64,000 bases of DNA from Pseudomonadota bacterium (GTDB lineage: Bacteria; Pseudomonadota; Alphaproteobacteria; Rhodobacterales; Rhodobacteraceae), in assembly GCA_021779835.1 (NCBI GenBank), contig JAJXZX010000014.1:1-64000 (forward strand), in the 5' to 3' direction. Below the pieces are notes generated by a model, which saw nothing but the letters and a program-made list of their open reading frames with translations, was not told the DNA's origin and searched no databases. Of the stretch, positions 29,515 through 37,124 are shown piece by piece (positions within the stretch are counted from its first letter, which is position 1; each line of letters starts with the position of its first letter). A program made the translations under genes and the position numbers.

Positions 29515-29764
29515 AATCTAAAACCGCCATACAGAGTTTACGCAAAGGTAAGGAATACCCGACTTCCGCCCGGCGGAGCTTCGCGTCACCATAACCGAGT
29601 TCCGAAAGTGGTGGCTTAGGCCAAGGAACGGCGGCTGCCATAACCCACCTATTTTGATGGGGATATGGCTTTCGTGATCTGGACCTGTTGGATGAATAGT
29701 GCTTCCGACGGGTCCGGACATTATCGAGTTCGCGCTGTCCCCGACGCTATAGTGTGGCGCAAAT
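29515..29764. other. Intergenic region without a supportable gene
   Basis: About 250 bases between the LuxR-type gene and the tsf terminator. Open frames here are short, lack ribosome sites and have no family resemblance. No promoter with both boxes was seen. It may hold the 3' end of the LuxR transcript. Confidence 0.5.
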
Positions 29765-29799
29765 GAAAACGGTGCAGACCTAAGGTCCGCACCGTTTTC
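29765..29799. terminator. Strong hairpin terminator after tsf
   Basis: GAAAACGGTGC at 29765-29775 pairs perfectly with GCACCGTTTTC at 29789-29799, and AGACC/GGTCC extend the stem toward a small loop. It lies 20 bases past the tsf stop. The A/T-rich arm ends let it work on both strands, closing tsf on the minus strand and any readthrough on the plus strand. Confidence 0.85.
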
Positions 29800-29819
29800 T
29801 ATTTTGCTGAAGGCTTTAA

Positions 29820-30716
29820 TCAGCCCTTGAGGGTTTTCGCCACTTCCGCCGCGAAATCCTCTTCCTTCTTCTCGATGCCGTCGCCGACCGCAAGACGGAT
29901 GAAACCGGTCACTTCAACGCCAGCCTGCTTCGCGGCTTCCGCCACGGTCAGGTCGGGGTTCATAACAAATTTCTGTCCCAACAGCGTGTTTTCTTCGAGG
30001 AACTTCTTCATCCGACCCGGAATGATGTTGTTCTCGATCACCGACGCGGGCTTCGGCTTGGCCGAGGTTGCGTTCTCTTCCATCGCTTTCTCGGTCTGCA
30101 CGGTGCGCTCACGCTCGACCACAACCGGATCAAGGTCCGCTTCCGACAGCGCCAGCGGGTTGGTGGCCGCAACGTGCATCGCGATCTGCTTGGCGATACC
30201 GTTGTCGGTGCCTTTCACGGCAACCAGAACGCCGATCTTGCCCATGCCATCAGCAGCCGCGTTGTGGACGTAAGACGCTACAGCGTCGCCCGAAATCGAG
30301 GCCATGCGGCGCAGCGTCATGTTCTCGCCAATGCGGGCAATCGCCTCGCTCAGCGTGGTCTCGACCGATTTGCCATCGATCGTCGCCGCTTTGAGCGCTT
30401 CAATATCCGTCAGGCCGAGGGCTGCCTTGGTGAAGCCCGAAACCAACGCCTGGAAATCGGCGTTTTTCGCAACGAAGTCGGTTTCCGAGTTCACTTCGAC
30501 GGCAACGCCCTTGCCGCCCGCGACCAAAACGCCAACCAGACCTTCCGCAGCGGTGCGGTCAGCCTTTTTCGCAGCTTTCGCCAGACCCTTGGTGCGCAGC
30601 CAATCGACCGCAGCGTCCATGTCGCCGTCGGTTTCGACCAGCGCTTTTTTCGCGTCCATCATGCCAGCGCCGGTGGATTCGCGCAGTTCCTTCACCATCT
30701 GAGCGGTGATTGCCAT
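29820..30716 (-). CDS. tsf: Elongation factor Ts
   Basis: The guanine-nucleotide exchange factor that recycles EF-Tu during translation. The 298-residue product starts with the UBA-like helices and the TDVP-like region [20 protein letters not shown], followed by the dimerisation core ([21 protein letters not shown]) typical of alphaproteobacterial EF-Ts. TGAGGAGAG precedes the ATG. It lies downstream of rpsB on the minus strand, the conserved rpsB-tsf order, with an 84-base gap, and ends in a strong hairpin at 29765. Confidence 0.95.
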   Translation of the reverse strand: MAITAQMVKELRESTGAGMMDAKKALVETDGDMDAAVDWLRTKGLAKAAKKADRTAAEGLVGVLVAGGKGVAVEVNSETDFVAKNADFQALVSGFTKAALGLTDIEALKAATIDGKSVETTLSEAIARIGENMTLRRMASISGDAVASYVHNAAADGMGKIGVLVAVKGTDNGIAKQIAMHVAATNPLALSEADLDPVVVERERTVQTEKAMEENATSAKPKPASVIENNIIPGRMKKFLEENTLLGQKFVMNPDLTVAEAAKQAGVEVTGFIRLAVGDGIEKKEEDFAAEVAKTLKG

Positions 30717-30800
30717 AGCGGCTCTCCTCAGTTGAAATTCATAAAGACCGAGCGGGGCTTACCCCCGCCCGGTAACAGTTCGGTAACGCCGTGCCTGTAA

Positions 30801-31559
30801 TCAGGCCTCGGTCGCGACCTCTTCCACAGGCGCTTGTTCCATTGCACCGATGTCAACGCCAGCCGCACCCAGTTGGGCCGACATGCCGTCCAACGCCGCG
30901 CGGCTGATCAGGTCGCAATACAGCGCAATCGCGCGTGCCGCGTCATCGTTGCCGGGGATCACATAATCCACGCCCTTGGGCGAGTTGTTGGTGTCCACAA
31001 CGCCGATCACCGGGATACCCAGCTTTTGCGCTTCGAGGATCGCGAGGCTTTCTTTGCCCGTGTCGATCACGAACAGCAGATCCGGCACGCCGCCCATTTC
31101 ACGGATGCCGCCCAGCGAGGCTTGCAGTTTGGTCTGCTCGCGCTCCATGCCAAGGCGTTCTTTCTTGGTCAGGCCCTCGGCGCCATGGCCCAGAACCTCG
31201 TCCAGCTGCTTCAGGCGCTGGATCGACTTTGACACCGTCTGCCAGTTGGTCAGCGTGCCGCCCAGCCAGCGGTGGTTCATGTAATACTGCGCGCATTTCT
31301 CGGCAGCATCAGCGATCGGCTTTTGGGCCTGACGCTTGGTGCCGACGAACAGGATGCGGCCACCCTTGGCCACGGTCTCGCGCACGACGTTCAGCGCGGA
31401 GTCCAAAAGCGGAACCGTCTGCGTCAGGTCGAGGATGTGGATGCCATTGCGGTCGCCGTAAATAAACGGACCCATCTTGGGGTTCCAGCGTTGCGTCTGG
31501 TGACCGTAGTGAACGCCAGCTTCAAGCAGCTGACGCATCGAAAATTCGGGAAGCGCCAT
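30801..31559 (-). CDS. rpsB: 30S ribosomal protein S2
   Basis: A 252-residue S2 protein of the small subunit, needed for S1 binding. Family signatures are [15 protein letters not shown] near residues 15-29, [10 protein letters not shown] near 93, and [16 protein letters not shown] followed by [22 protein letters not shown]. The C-terminal acidic tail ([11 protein letters not shown]-like) is short. A strong AAGGAAAAGAG site precedes the ATG. It heads the rpsB-tsf operon, with a promoter around 31677-31703. Confidence 0.95.
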   Translation of the reverse strand: MALPEFSMRQLLEAGVHYGHQTQRWNPKMGPFIYGDRNGIHILDLTQTVPLLDSALNVVRETVAKGGRILFVGTKRQAQKPIADAAEKCAQYYMNHRWLGGTLTNWQTVSKSIQRLKQLDEVLGHGAEGLTKKERLGMEREQTKLQASLGGIREMGGVPDLLFVIDTGKESLAILEAQKLGIPVIGVVDTNNSPKGVDYVIPGNDDAARAIALYCDLISRAALDGMSAQLGAAGVDIGAMEQAPVEEVATEA

Positions 31560-31676
31560 TCTCTTTTCCTTTCCGGTTTATTCCTCGGTAAGGCCACTCA
31601 GGCTTTCGCCCAACCGGCGGACCGTCGGGGATTTCTCCCCCGAATGGCCCAAGCCCTACCTGTGAAGTGCGGCGCG

Positions 31677-31703
31677 TTTATAACGACTGCGTGGGTATTG
31701 CAA
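31677..31703 (-). promoter_or_regulatory. Probable promoter of rpsB-tsf
   Basis: On the minus strand TTGCAA (31703-31698) and TATAAA (31682-31677) are separated by 15 bases, about 120 bases upstream of the rpsB start. Both hexamers are close to the housekeeping consensus; the spacing is short. The leader is long enough for S2 autoregulation, but I cannot show a structure. Confidence 0.45.
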
Positions 31704-31753
31704 CCCCTCACCCGTTGCGAAGGGGGGGTAAAGGCGGAACGCCTCCGGCGGAG

Positions 31754-31775
31754 GAGTATTTTTGCCAAGAAGAAA
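31754..31775 (+). repeat. Intergenic repeat, copy 1 (exact 22-mer)
   Basis: A 22-base string starting GAGTATTTTTGCC and ending AAGAAGAAA occurs identically here and at 35926-35947. It is preceded by CGCCTCCGGCGGAG, a G/C arm shared with the inverted copy near 35980-36015. Related elements are common between genes in Rhodobacterales. Confidence 0.75.
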
Positions 31776-31829
31776 TACGCGCCCGTGTTTTGCCTTGCCA
31801 AGCCGTGTGCCCCTTGGCAGGTATCGGCC

Positions 31830-32714
31830 ATGACCCCGGATATCCTTTGCATCGGTTCTGTCCTGTGGGACATCATTGGGCGCACCCCGTCCAACATGCG
31901 GCTTGGCTCTGACGTGCCGGGCCGCATCACGCGCCTGCCGGGGGGTGTTGCGATGAACATCGCCATGACGCTGGCGCGTTTTGGCTTGCGCCCCGCGTTG
32001 CTGACCGCAATCGGGCGCGACGCCGAGGGGCAGGAGTTGCTGGCCGCCTGTCAGCGCCTTGGCCTGCTGACCGGCCACGTCTATGTGTCAGAAGACCTGC
32101 CGACCGACCGCTATATGGCGATCGAGGGCGCAAACGGCCTGATCGCCGCCATCGCTGACGCCCATTCGCTGGAGGCGGCGGGCGACAAGATCCTGCGCCC
32201 GCTGGCCGATGGCGCGCTGGGATCGGCGCGTGCGCCGTGGCGCGGCCCGATTGCGCTGGATGGCAACCTGACCACCGCGCTGCTTGCCGAGATTGCGCAA
32301 AGCCCGCTGTTCGCACTGGCCGATCTCCGCGTGGCACCGGCGTCTCCGGGCAAGGCAGAGCGACTGCTGCCGCTGCTTGCCCACCCACGCGCGACGTTCT
32401 ACGTCAACCTCGAAGAGGCGGGCCTGCTGTGTCACACGCGCTTCGACACCTCAATGCGCGCGGCGGAGGGGCTGCTGGAGCGTGGCGCGTTCCGTGTGCT
32501 GGTTACCGATGGTGGGCGCGCTTGCACTTCTGGCACTTCGGCAGGCTGTCATTCGCTGCAACCCCCGCCGGTTATGGTCACGCGCGTTACGGGCGCAGGC
32601 GACACCTTCATGGCCGCCCATATCGCCGCCGAGGCGCGCGGGGATGCGGCAGAAGTGGCGCTTGCCTCTGCCGTCCACGCGGCTGCCGATTATGTATCGG
32701 CCGAGGTGGGCTAG
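31830..32714 (+). CDS. psuK: PfkB-family kinase, probable pseudouridine kinase
   Basis: A 294-residue ribokinase-fold enzyme. It starts ILCIGSVLWDIIGRTP, with the GGVAMNIAMTLARFG motif near residue 40 and the PfkB signature TRVTGAGDTFMAAHI near residue 250 carrying the catalytic Asp. PsuK phosphorylates pseudouridine to its 5'-phosphate, the substrate of PsuG, whose gene is 900 bases downstream on the same strand. That pairing, not sequence alone, gives the substrate. The ATG at 31830 is chosen because the open frame to its left overlaps rpsB antisense. Its stop shares two bases with that of the convergent gene at 32711. Confidence 0.75.
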   Translation: MTPDILCIGSVLWDIIGRTPSNMRLGSDVPGRITRLPGGVAMNIAMTLARFGLRPALLTAIGRDAEGQELLAACQRLGLLTGHVYVSEDLPTDRYMAIEGANGLIAAIADAHSLEAAGDKILRPLADGALGSARAPWRGPIALDGNLTTALLAEIAQSPLFALADLRVAPASPGKAERLLPLLAHPRATFYVNLEEAGLLCHTRFDTSMRAAEGLLERGAFRVLVTDGGRACTSGTSAGCHSLQPPPVMVTRVTGAGDTFMAAHIAAEARGDAAEVALASAVHAAADYVSAEVG

Positions 32715-33139
32715 GCCCCGTCCTTGTCGCCGCCCTTGCCGCCGGTTAACAGCGACAGCATCAGCACCGCGACGCCCAAGGCGACTGCCGAGCCGACCTT
32801 CAGCCCCGGCAGTGCCAGCACCAGGGCAGTTTCGATCACGCGTTTGCGTTCCGCCGCCTGCCGCGCCCGCTCACGCGCATGATTGCGCGCCTCAAGCCGC
32901 AACAGGATCAGCATCACCAAGGCGCCAAGGATTGCCACGCCAAGCGCCACGGCCAGTGCGGCAATCAACCCGATCCACGCCGCCAGCGCCACCACGCCCA
33001 GCGCGAGACCAAAGCCGAGCGCCAGAACCGCGAACACCGCTAACGCCACCATCATCTCCGCGCGCCCCGCGACATGGCTGCGCCACAGCCCGGCTTCCGC
33101 TGCGGCCAACGCCACGGCGATGCGCCACAGTGACCCCAT
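32711..33139 (-). CDS. Small membrane protein, YqjE/phage-holin-like (DUF1469 type)
   Basis: A 142-residue protein with hydrophobic segments near 25-45, 48-75 and 110-130, separated by a basic helix (LRLEARNHARERARQAAERKR). This layout matches the YqjE-like family, small inner-membrane proteins of unknown role that usually follow a YqjD/ElaB-like gene. The gene one base upstream is of that type. The assignment comes from layout and neighbour, since no catalytic motif exists. The C-terminus GGKGGDKDGA is charged. It is convergent with psuK and overlaps its stop by two bases. Confidence 0.55.
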   Translation of the reverse strand: MGSLWRIAVALAAAEAGLWRSHVAGRAEMMVALAVFAVLALGFGLALGVVALAAWIGLIAALAVALGVAILGALVMLILLRLEARNHARERARQAAERKRVIETALVLALPGLKVGSAVALGVAVLMLSLLTGGKGGDKDGA

Positions 33140-33140
33140 T

Positions 33141-33464
33141 TTAGCGCCGCAAGATCAGGCTAAGCAAAAACCCACCCAGCGCTGCAAAGCCCAAGGTGCG
33201 CCAAGGATTTTCGCGCATTTGCGCCACAACCCGCGTCTCAAGCCCCTTGATATCGCCTGCCAACCCGTCCGCCAGCCCTTCGCCAGCAGCAAGCCGCGCT
33301 TTCGCGGCCTCGCTCACGCTCGCCACACCGGCAGAGCCGATGCGCCCGACGGTCGCGGCCAGTGCCGCCAACTCTTTGCGCAGCGCTGCAATCTCGTTCG
33401 AGAGTTCGAGAGCGTCGTCCTCGATAGCATCAGACGCCGAAGGGGATGATTTATGCGATGCCAT
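33141..33464 (-). CDS. YqjD/ElaB-like (DUF883) membrane-anchored protein
   Basis: A 107-residue protein: an acidic N-terminus, a long amphipathic helix (about 20-80, LSNEIAALRKELAALAATVGR), then MRENPWRTLGFAALGGFLLSLILRR. This is the C-terminal anchor with the R-x-x-P-W pattern of YqjD/ElaB proteins, which bind ribosomes in Escherichia coli on entering stationary phase. The start at 33464 has AAGGAGG upstream; a codon at 33482 does not. It precedes the YqjE-like gene by one base. Both lie opposite to psuK and psuG and interrupt that pair. Confidence 0.7.
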   Translation of the reverse strand: MASHKSSPSASDAIEDDALELSNEIAALRKELAALAATVGRIGSAGVASVSEAAKARLAAGEGLADGLAGDIKGLETRVVAQMRENPWRTLGFAALGGFLLSLILRR

Positions 33465-33609
33465 GACGACACCTCCTTGCATGAAGGGTGGGCCTTTATT
33501 TTAAGTAGGCACGGCGCCCCTTGCATTCAATGCCCCGCGGCACTGCGCCCTTGATCCTGCGGGCCCGCCTTGTCATACCTCGCGCAACCCAAGGCAAAGG
33601 CGATCCCCG

Positions 33610-34524
33610 ATGGAACTTATCCTGTCCGATGAAGTGCGCAGCGCGCGCGCAAATGGCACCCCGATTGTGGCGCTTGAATCCACCATTATCACCCACGGTA
33701 TGCCTTGGCCGCAAAACGTTGACACCGCAGCCGAGGTCGAGGCCGAGGTGCGCAACCACGGTGCCACGCCCGCCACCATCGCCGTGCTGAAGGGCAAGCT
33801 GCACATCGGGCTGTCCGCGGCGGAACTCTCCACCCTCGGCAAGGCGCATGACGCGCTGAAACTCTCGCGCGCGGATTTTGCCGCCTGCATCGCCATGGGC
33901 AAAACCGGCGCTACCACCGTCGCCGCCACCATGATCGCGGCACGGCTGGCTGGCATTGACGTCTTTGCCACCGGCGGCATCGGTGGCGTGCATCGTGGCG
34001 CCGAACTCAGCTTTGACATCTCTGCCGACCTCCGCGAGTTGTCGGAAACCGCCGTCACCGTGGTTTCTGCCGGTGCCAAGGCCATCCTCGATTTGCCGAA
34101 AACGCTGGAGGTGCTGGAAACCCTCGGCGTGCCGGTGATCGCCTACGGGCAGGATGCGTTCCCCGGCTTCTGGGCGCGCGATTGCGGGCTGCCCGCGCCG
34201 CTGCGCATGGACACTGCGGCGGAAATCGCGGCGGCCCACCTGATGCGCGCCCGCCTGGGCCTGCCCGGCGGCCAGCTTGTCGCCAACCCGATCCCGCTTG
34301 CGTCCGAGATCCCGCTGGCCGACCTTACCCCCGCCATCAATACCGCGCTGGCCGAGGCAGAGGCGCAAGGCATCGCCGCCAAGGCGGTCACGCCCTTCCT
34401 GCTCGACCGGATATTCCAGTTGACCGAGGGCCGCTCGCTTGCCGCCAACTGCGACCTTGTGCTGAACAACGCGCGCCTTGCCGCCGCCATCGCCGCCGAG
34501 ATCGCCCGCCAGCGCGCAAGCTGA
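33610..34524 (+). CDS. psuG: Pseudouridine-5'-phosphate glycosidase
   Basis: Splits the C-C bond of pseudouridine-5'-phosphate into uracil and ribose-5-phosphate (the reaction is reversible). The 304-residue protein has the family motifs VALESTIITHGMPWPQN at about 20-36, AACIAMGKTGATTVAATM, FATGGIGGVHRGAE, a catalytic-Lys region SAGAKAILDLPKTLE, and ANPIPL. With psuK, 900 bases upstream, it completes the salvage of pseudouridine from RNA turnover. The two are split by two opposite-strand genes, an uncommon arrangement. Confidence 0.92.
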   Translation: MELILSDEVRSARANGTPIVALESTIITHGMPWPQNVDTAAEVEAEVRNHGATPATIAVLKGKLHIGLSAAELSTLGKAHDALKLSRADFAACIAMGKTGATTVAATMIAARLAGIDVFATGGIGGVHRGAELSFDISADLRELSETAVTVVSAGAKAILDLPKTLEVLETLGVPVIAYGQDAFPGFWARDCGLPAPLRMDTAAEIAAAHLMRARLGLPGGQLVANPIPLASEIPLADLTPAINTALAEAEAQGIAAKAVTPFLLDRIFQLTEGRSLAANCDLVLNNARLAAAIAAEIARQRAS

Positions 34525-34592
34525 CCCATTGTCGCCTGCGTGCCGCGCTCCTACCTTCCGGTGACGGCCCCAAGCAACAGGATACCTGATCG

Positions 34593-35297
34593 ATGAGCGA
34601 GACCGAAGACCACAGCAAACGCCGCGGCCTGTTGGCAAGCCTTCGCGCCAGCTTTCTGACCGGCCTCGTGGTGATCCTGCCGATCGGTCTTACGCTCTAT
34701 CTGATCTGGACGGTGACCGGCTGGATCGACAGTTGGGTGTTGCCCTTCGTGCCCAATTCCTGGCGCCCCGATACGCTGCTGCACGGCTACTTGGGCGGCA
34801 ACGGTCCGGTGAATATCCGCGGCATCGGTGTGCTGATCTTCCTTATCTTCACCGTGGTGATAGGCTGGCTTGCCAAGGGGCTGATCGGCCGCTCGCTGCT
34901 ATTGTGGGCGGAGCACCTTGTTGACCGCATGCCGGTGGTGCGTTCGATCTACAATGGGCTGAAACAGATCGCGGAAACGGTGTTTGCCCAAAGCGATACC
35001 TCGTTCGACAAGGCCTGCATTGTCGAATACCCGCGTGAGGGGCTTTGGGCGATCGGTTTCATCTCGACCGCCGCCAAGGGTGAGATCGCGCAGAAGGTGC
35101 CGGGCGAGGAACAGATCCTGTCGGTGTTCGTGCCGACCACGCCCAACCCCACCTCTGGCTTTCTGCTTTACGCAGCGGTAAGCCGCGTCGTCATGCTTGA
35201 TATGACGGTCGAGGATGCCGCCAAACTGATCATCTCGGCAGGGCTGGTCTATCCCAATCCGAAAGACCCGAGCCAACCGCCCGGAAAGGTGAATTAA
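34593..35297 (+). CDS. DUF502 family membrane protein
   Basis: A 234-residue protein with two membrane segments (about 18-40 and 74-97), then a soluble domain with the conserved VRSIYNGLKQI, VEYPREGLWAIGFIS, VFVPTTPNPTSGFLLY and TVEDAAKLIISAG motifs of DUF502. The function is unknown. AGGAT lies eight bases before the ATG. It is 68 bases after psuG and 1 base before the LysE-type gene, so at least the latter is co-transcribed. Confidence 0.85.
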   Translation: MSETEDHSKRRGLLASLRASFLTGLVVILPIGLTLYLIWTVTGWIDSWVLPFVPNSWRPDTLLHGYLGGNGPVNIRGIGVLIFLIFTVVIGWLAKGLIGRSLLLWAEHLVDRMPVVRSIYNGLKQIAETVFAQSDTSFDKACIVEYPREGLWAIGFISTAAKGEIAQKVPGEEQILSVFVPTTPNPTSGFLLYAAVSRVVMLDMTVEDAAKLIISAGLVYPNPKDPSQPPGKVN

Positions 35298-35298
35298 G

Positions 35299-35913
35299 AT
35301 GATGCTGACCGCCGCCCTCACCGGCTTTGCCACCGCGATTTCGCTGATCCTCGCGATTGGCGCGCAGAACGCCTATGTCCTGCGCCAAGGTCTGCTGAAA
35401 TCGCACGTTTTCCCGCTGGCGCTGATGTGCGCCCTGTCGGACGCCGTCCTGATCACCGCAGGCGTCGCAGGCTTTGGCGCTGTCGTTGCGCTGTGGCCGC
35501 TGCTGCCCGCGATCATGGCCGCCCTCGGTGCTGCGTTCCTCATCGTTTACGGCGCCTTGAAACTGCGCGCCGCTTGGGCTGGCGATTACGCCCTTACCCT
35601 GTCGGGGCAAAGCGCCGCGCTTTGGCCAACGCTCCTGACCGGGATCGCGTTCACCTGGCTGAACCCACATGTTTACCTCGACACGCTGGGCCTGATCGGG
35701 GCGGTCTCGACCAAGTTCACCCCCACGCCGCAAAAGGTTGCGTTTGCGGTGGGCGCCTGTTCGGCGTCTTTCACCTTCTTCTTCGCGCTCGGCTACGGTG
35801 CGCGGCTGCTTGCCCCCATCATGCAAAGCCGCCGCGCCTGGCAGATCCTTGACGCACTGATCGCCCTGACGATGTGGACCCTCGCCTACAGCCTGATCCG
35901 CGCGTTGCTTTGA
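35299..35913 (+). CDS. LysE/ArgO-family amino-acid exporter
   Basis: A 204-residue exporter with about six hydrophobic segments. The N-terminus has the LysE/ArgO motif ILAIGAQNAYVLRQGL, and TWLNPHVYLDT in the middle is the second diagnostic segment, closer to ArgO-type basic amino-acid exporters. The start is at 35299 (ATGATG; the second ATG is equally possible). It is directly coupled to the DUF502 gene. There is no LysG-like regulator beside it. The Rhodobacterales-type repeat lies right after its stop. Confidence 0.8.
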   Translation: MMLTAALTGFATAISLILAIGAQNAYVLRQGLLKSHVFPLALMCALSDAVLITAGVAGFGAVVALWPLLPAIMAALGAAFLIVYGALKLRAAWAGDYALTLSGQSAALWPTLLTGIAFTWLNPHVYLDTLGLIGAVSTKFTPTPQKVAFAVGACSASFTFFFALGYGARLLAPIMQSRRAWQILDALIALTMWTLAYSLIRALL

Positions 35914-35925
35914 TCGGCGGAATTT

Positions 35926-35947
35926 GAGTATTTTTGCCAAGAAGAAA
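35926..35947 (+). repeat. Intergenic repeat, copy 2 (exact 22-mer)
   Basis: Identical over 22 bases to 31754-31775 and again preceded by a CGGCGGA arm. It lies 12 bases after the LysE-type stop and faces the inverted copy at 35980-36015. Confidence 0.75.
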
Positions 35948-35979
35948 GCGCGAGAGAAGCCCTGCTTTCCCCGCGCCCC

Positions 35980-36015
35980 ATTGCTTTGGTCCAAATATCC
36001 CCGCCGGAGGCGAAG
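35980..36015 (-). repeat. Intergenic repeat, diverged inverted copy
   Basis: Read on the minus strand: CGCCTCCGGCGGGGATATT followed by TGGACCAAAGCAATGG, the same GC arm and ATATTT/CCAA core as the other copies. With 35926-35947 it forms a head-to-head pair between two convergent genes. Confidence 0.6.
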
Positions 36016-36043
36016 GTCGGCAAGATGCTGCGGCGAAACCCGC

Positions 36044-36817
36044 TTACATCGCGGTCCAGCCACCATCGATGCTGATCGTGGTCCCCGTCACCTGATCGGC
36101 CGCGGCCGAGCACAGGTAGACCACGGTGCCGCCAATTTGCTCTACCGTCGCGAACTGACGCGAGGGCTGACGGTCCAGCATGACCTCGCGGATCACCGTC
36201 TCGCGGTCCATGTTATGCGCCTTCATCTGATCGGGGATCTGCGCCTCGACCAGGGGCGTCAGCACATAGCCGGGGCAGATCGCGTTGCAGGTGATGCCCT
36301 GCCCGGCCGTCTCTAGCGCCACGGTTTTAGACATGCCGACCAGCCCGTGCTTGGCTGAGACATAGGCCGATTTGAACGGCGACGCGCGCAGCCCGTGTGC
36401 CGAGGCGATGTTGACCACACGGCCCCAGCCCGCCTTGCGCATCATCGGCAGCGCGACCGCCGTGGTGTGGAACGACGAGGTCAGGTTGATCGCAATGATC
36501 GCATCCCACTTGGCCGCCGGAAATTCATCAATCGGCGCGACATACTGGATGCCCGCGTTGTTCACGAGGATGTCGCACGCACCTGCTTTGGTAATCAGCG
36601 CGCGGCAATCGTCGCCCTTGGACATGTCGGCCTGAATATAGCGCACAGTGACGCCGTATTGCTTGGCCAGCCCCTCGGCGATCTCGTGGTCGCTGTCAGC
36701 ATCCGTGAAGGAGTTGATCACAAGGTTCGCACCCGCCGCTCCCAAGGCATGCGCAATCCCCAGTCCGATCCCCGATGTCGATCCAGTGATAACGGCGGTT
36801 TTTCCCTGAAATGACAT
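36044..36817 (-). CDS. bdhA: 3-hydroxybutyrate dehydrogenase
   Basis: Oxidises (R)-3-hydroxybutyrate to acetoacetate with NAD, the step that feeds carbon from poly-hydroxybutyrate breakdown into central metabolism. The 257-residue SDR has TGSTSGIGLGIA near residues 11-22, NNAGIQYV, and the catalytic Ser/Tyr/Lys in IASAHG and YVSAKHG, with the C-terminal ISIDGGWTAM common to BdhA. AAAGGA precedes the ATG at 36817; an upstream open frame is non-coding in character. A CTGC-N4-GCAG site lies in its promoter. The gene stands alone, without phaA, phaB or phaC nearby. Confidence 0.88.
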   Translation of the reverse strand: MSFQGKTAVITGSTSGIGLGIAHALGAAGANLVINSFTDADSDHEIAEGLAKQYGVTVRYIQADMSKGDDCRALITKAGACDILVNNAGIQYVAPIDEFPAAKWDAIIAINLTSSFHTTAVALPMMRKAGWGRVVNIASAHGLRASPFKSAYVSAKHGLVGMSKTVALETAGQGITCNAICPGYVLTPLVEAQIPDQMKAHNMDRETVIREVMLDRQPSRQFATVEQIGGTVVYLCSAAADQVTGTTISIDGGWTAM

Positions 36818-36838
36818 GGTCTCAATCCTTCTTTGCTG

Positions 36839-36865
36839 ATCATAGTTAAGCTGCACTAGCAGCAA
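36839..36865 (-). promoter_or_regulatory. bdhA promoter with a PhaR-type CTGC-N4-GCAG site
   Basis: CTGC-ACTA-GCAG at 36851-36862 is a perfect dyad that lies between a TATGAT box (36844-36839) and a TTGCTG box (36865-36860) on the minus strand, 22-45 bases upstream of the start. The form CTGC-N3/4-GCAG is, as I recall, the site reported for PhaR of Rhodobacter sphaeroides and Paracoccus. A repressor bound there would block the promoter. Confidence 0.5.
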
Positions 36866-36935
36866 TATCGGGTTCTGCGGCTGCGAATACCACCACCACA
36901 CCGTCCTCGTCGCACAGAAGTGACCGCGCGAGGCC

Positions 36936-37011
36936 AAAAAAAACGCCCGCACAAGGCGGGCGTTAAGTTATTGAGGCAGGTTTCATACAGGCAAGAAACC
37001 TATCGAGCAGT
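36936..37011 (-). ncRNA. Putative small RNA, about 76 nt, upstream of bdhA
   Basis: No frame is coding here, yet on the minus strand there is a complete transcription unit. It has -35 TTGGAG (37046-37041), a 17-base spacer, -10 TATAAA (37023-37018), a predicted start near 37011, and an end in a strong terminator: AACGCCCGC/GCGGGCGTT with a 5-base loop and then eight T (36943-36936). Inside, AGGTTTC/GAAACCT (positions 36978-36984 and 36995-37001 on the plus strand) forms a perfect 7-bp stem with a 10-base loop containing TGCCTGTAT. A single-stranded linker (CCTCAATAACTT) lies between stem and terminator, as in Hfq-binding sRNAs. hfq is in the same window. The family is not identified. Confidence 0.7.
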
Positions 37012-37017
37012 GCATTC

Positions 37018-37046
37018 TTTATACGCAGTTATCCGCTGCTCTCCAA
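37018..37046 (-). promoter_or_regulatory. Housekeeping-type promoter of the putative sRNA
   Basis: TTGGAG and TATAAA on the minus strand with exact 17-base spacing. The -10 is followed by GAATGCA, placing the start six to seven bases downstream, just 5' of the first stem of the putative sRNA. Confidence 0.6.
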
Positions 37047-37124
37047 GCTAAAAGTTTGAAAAGGTTGCAAAGCCCGGTTAGGCACAGGTGTAATTAAACA
37101 AGGCCCGGAAGGATTGTCGCCAAA

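Noticed and set aside
31272-31829. Upstream extension of the psuK frame
   Set aside because: It runs antisense to rpsB and its leader; the kinase motifs begin only after the ATG at 31830.
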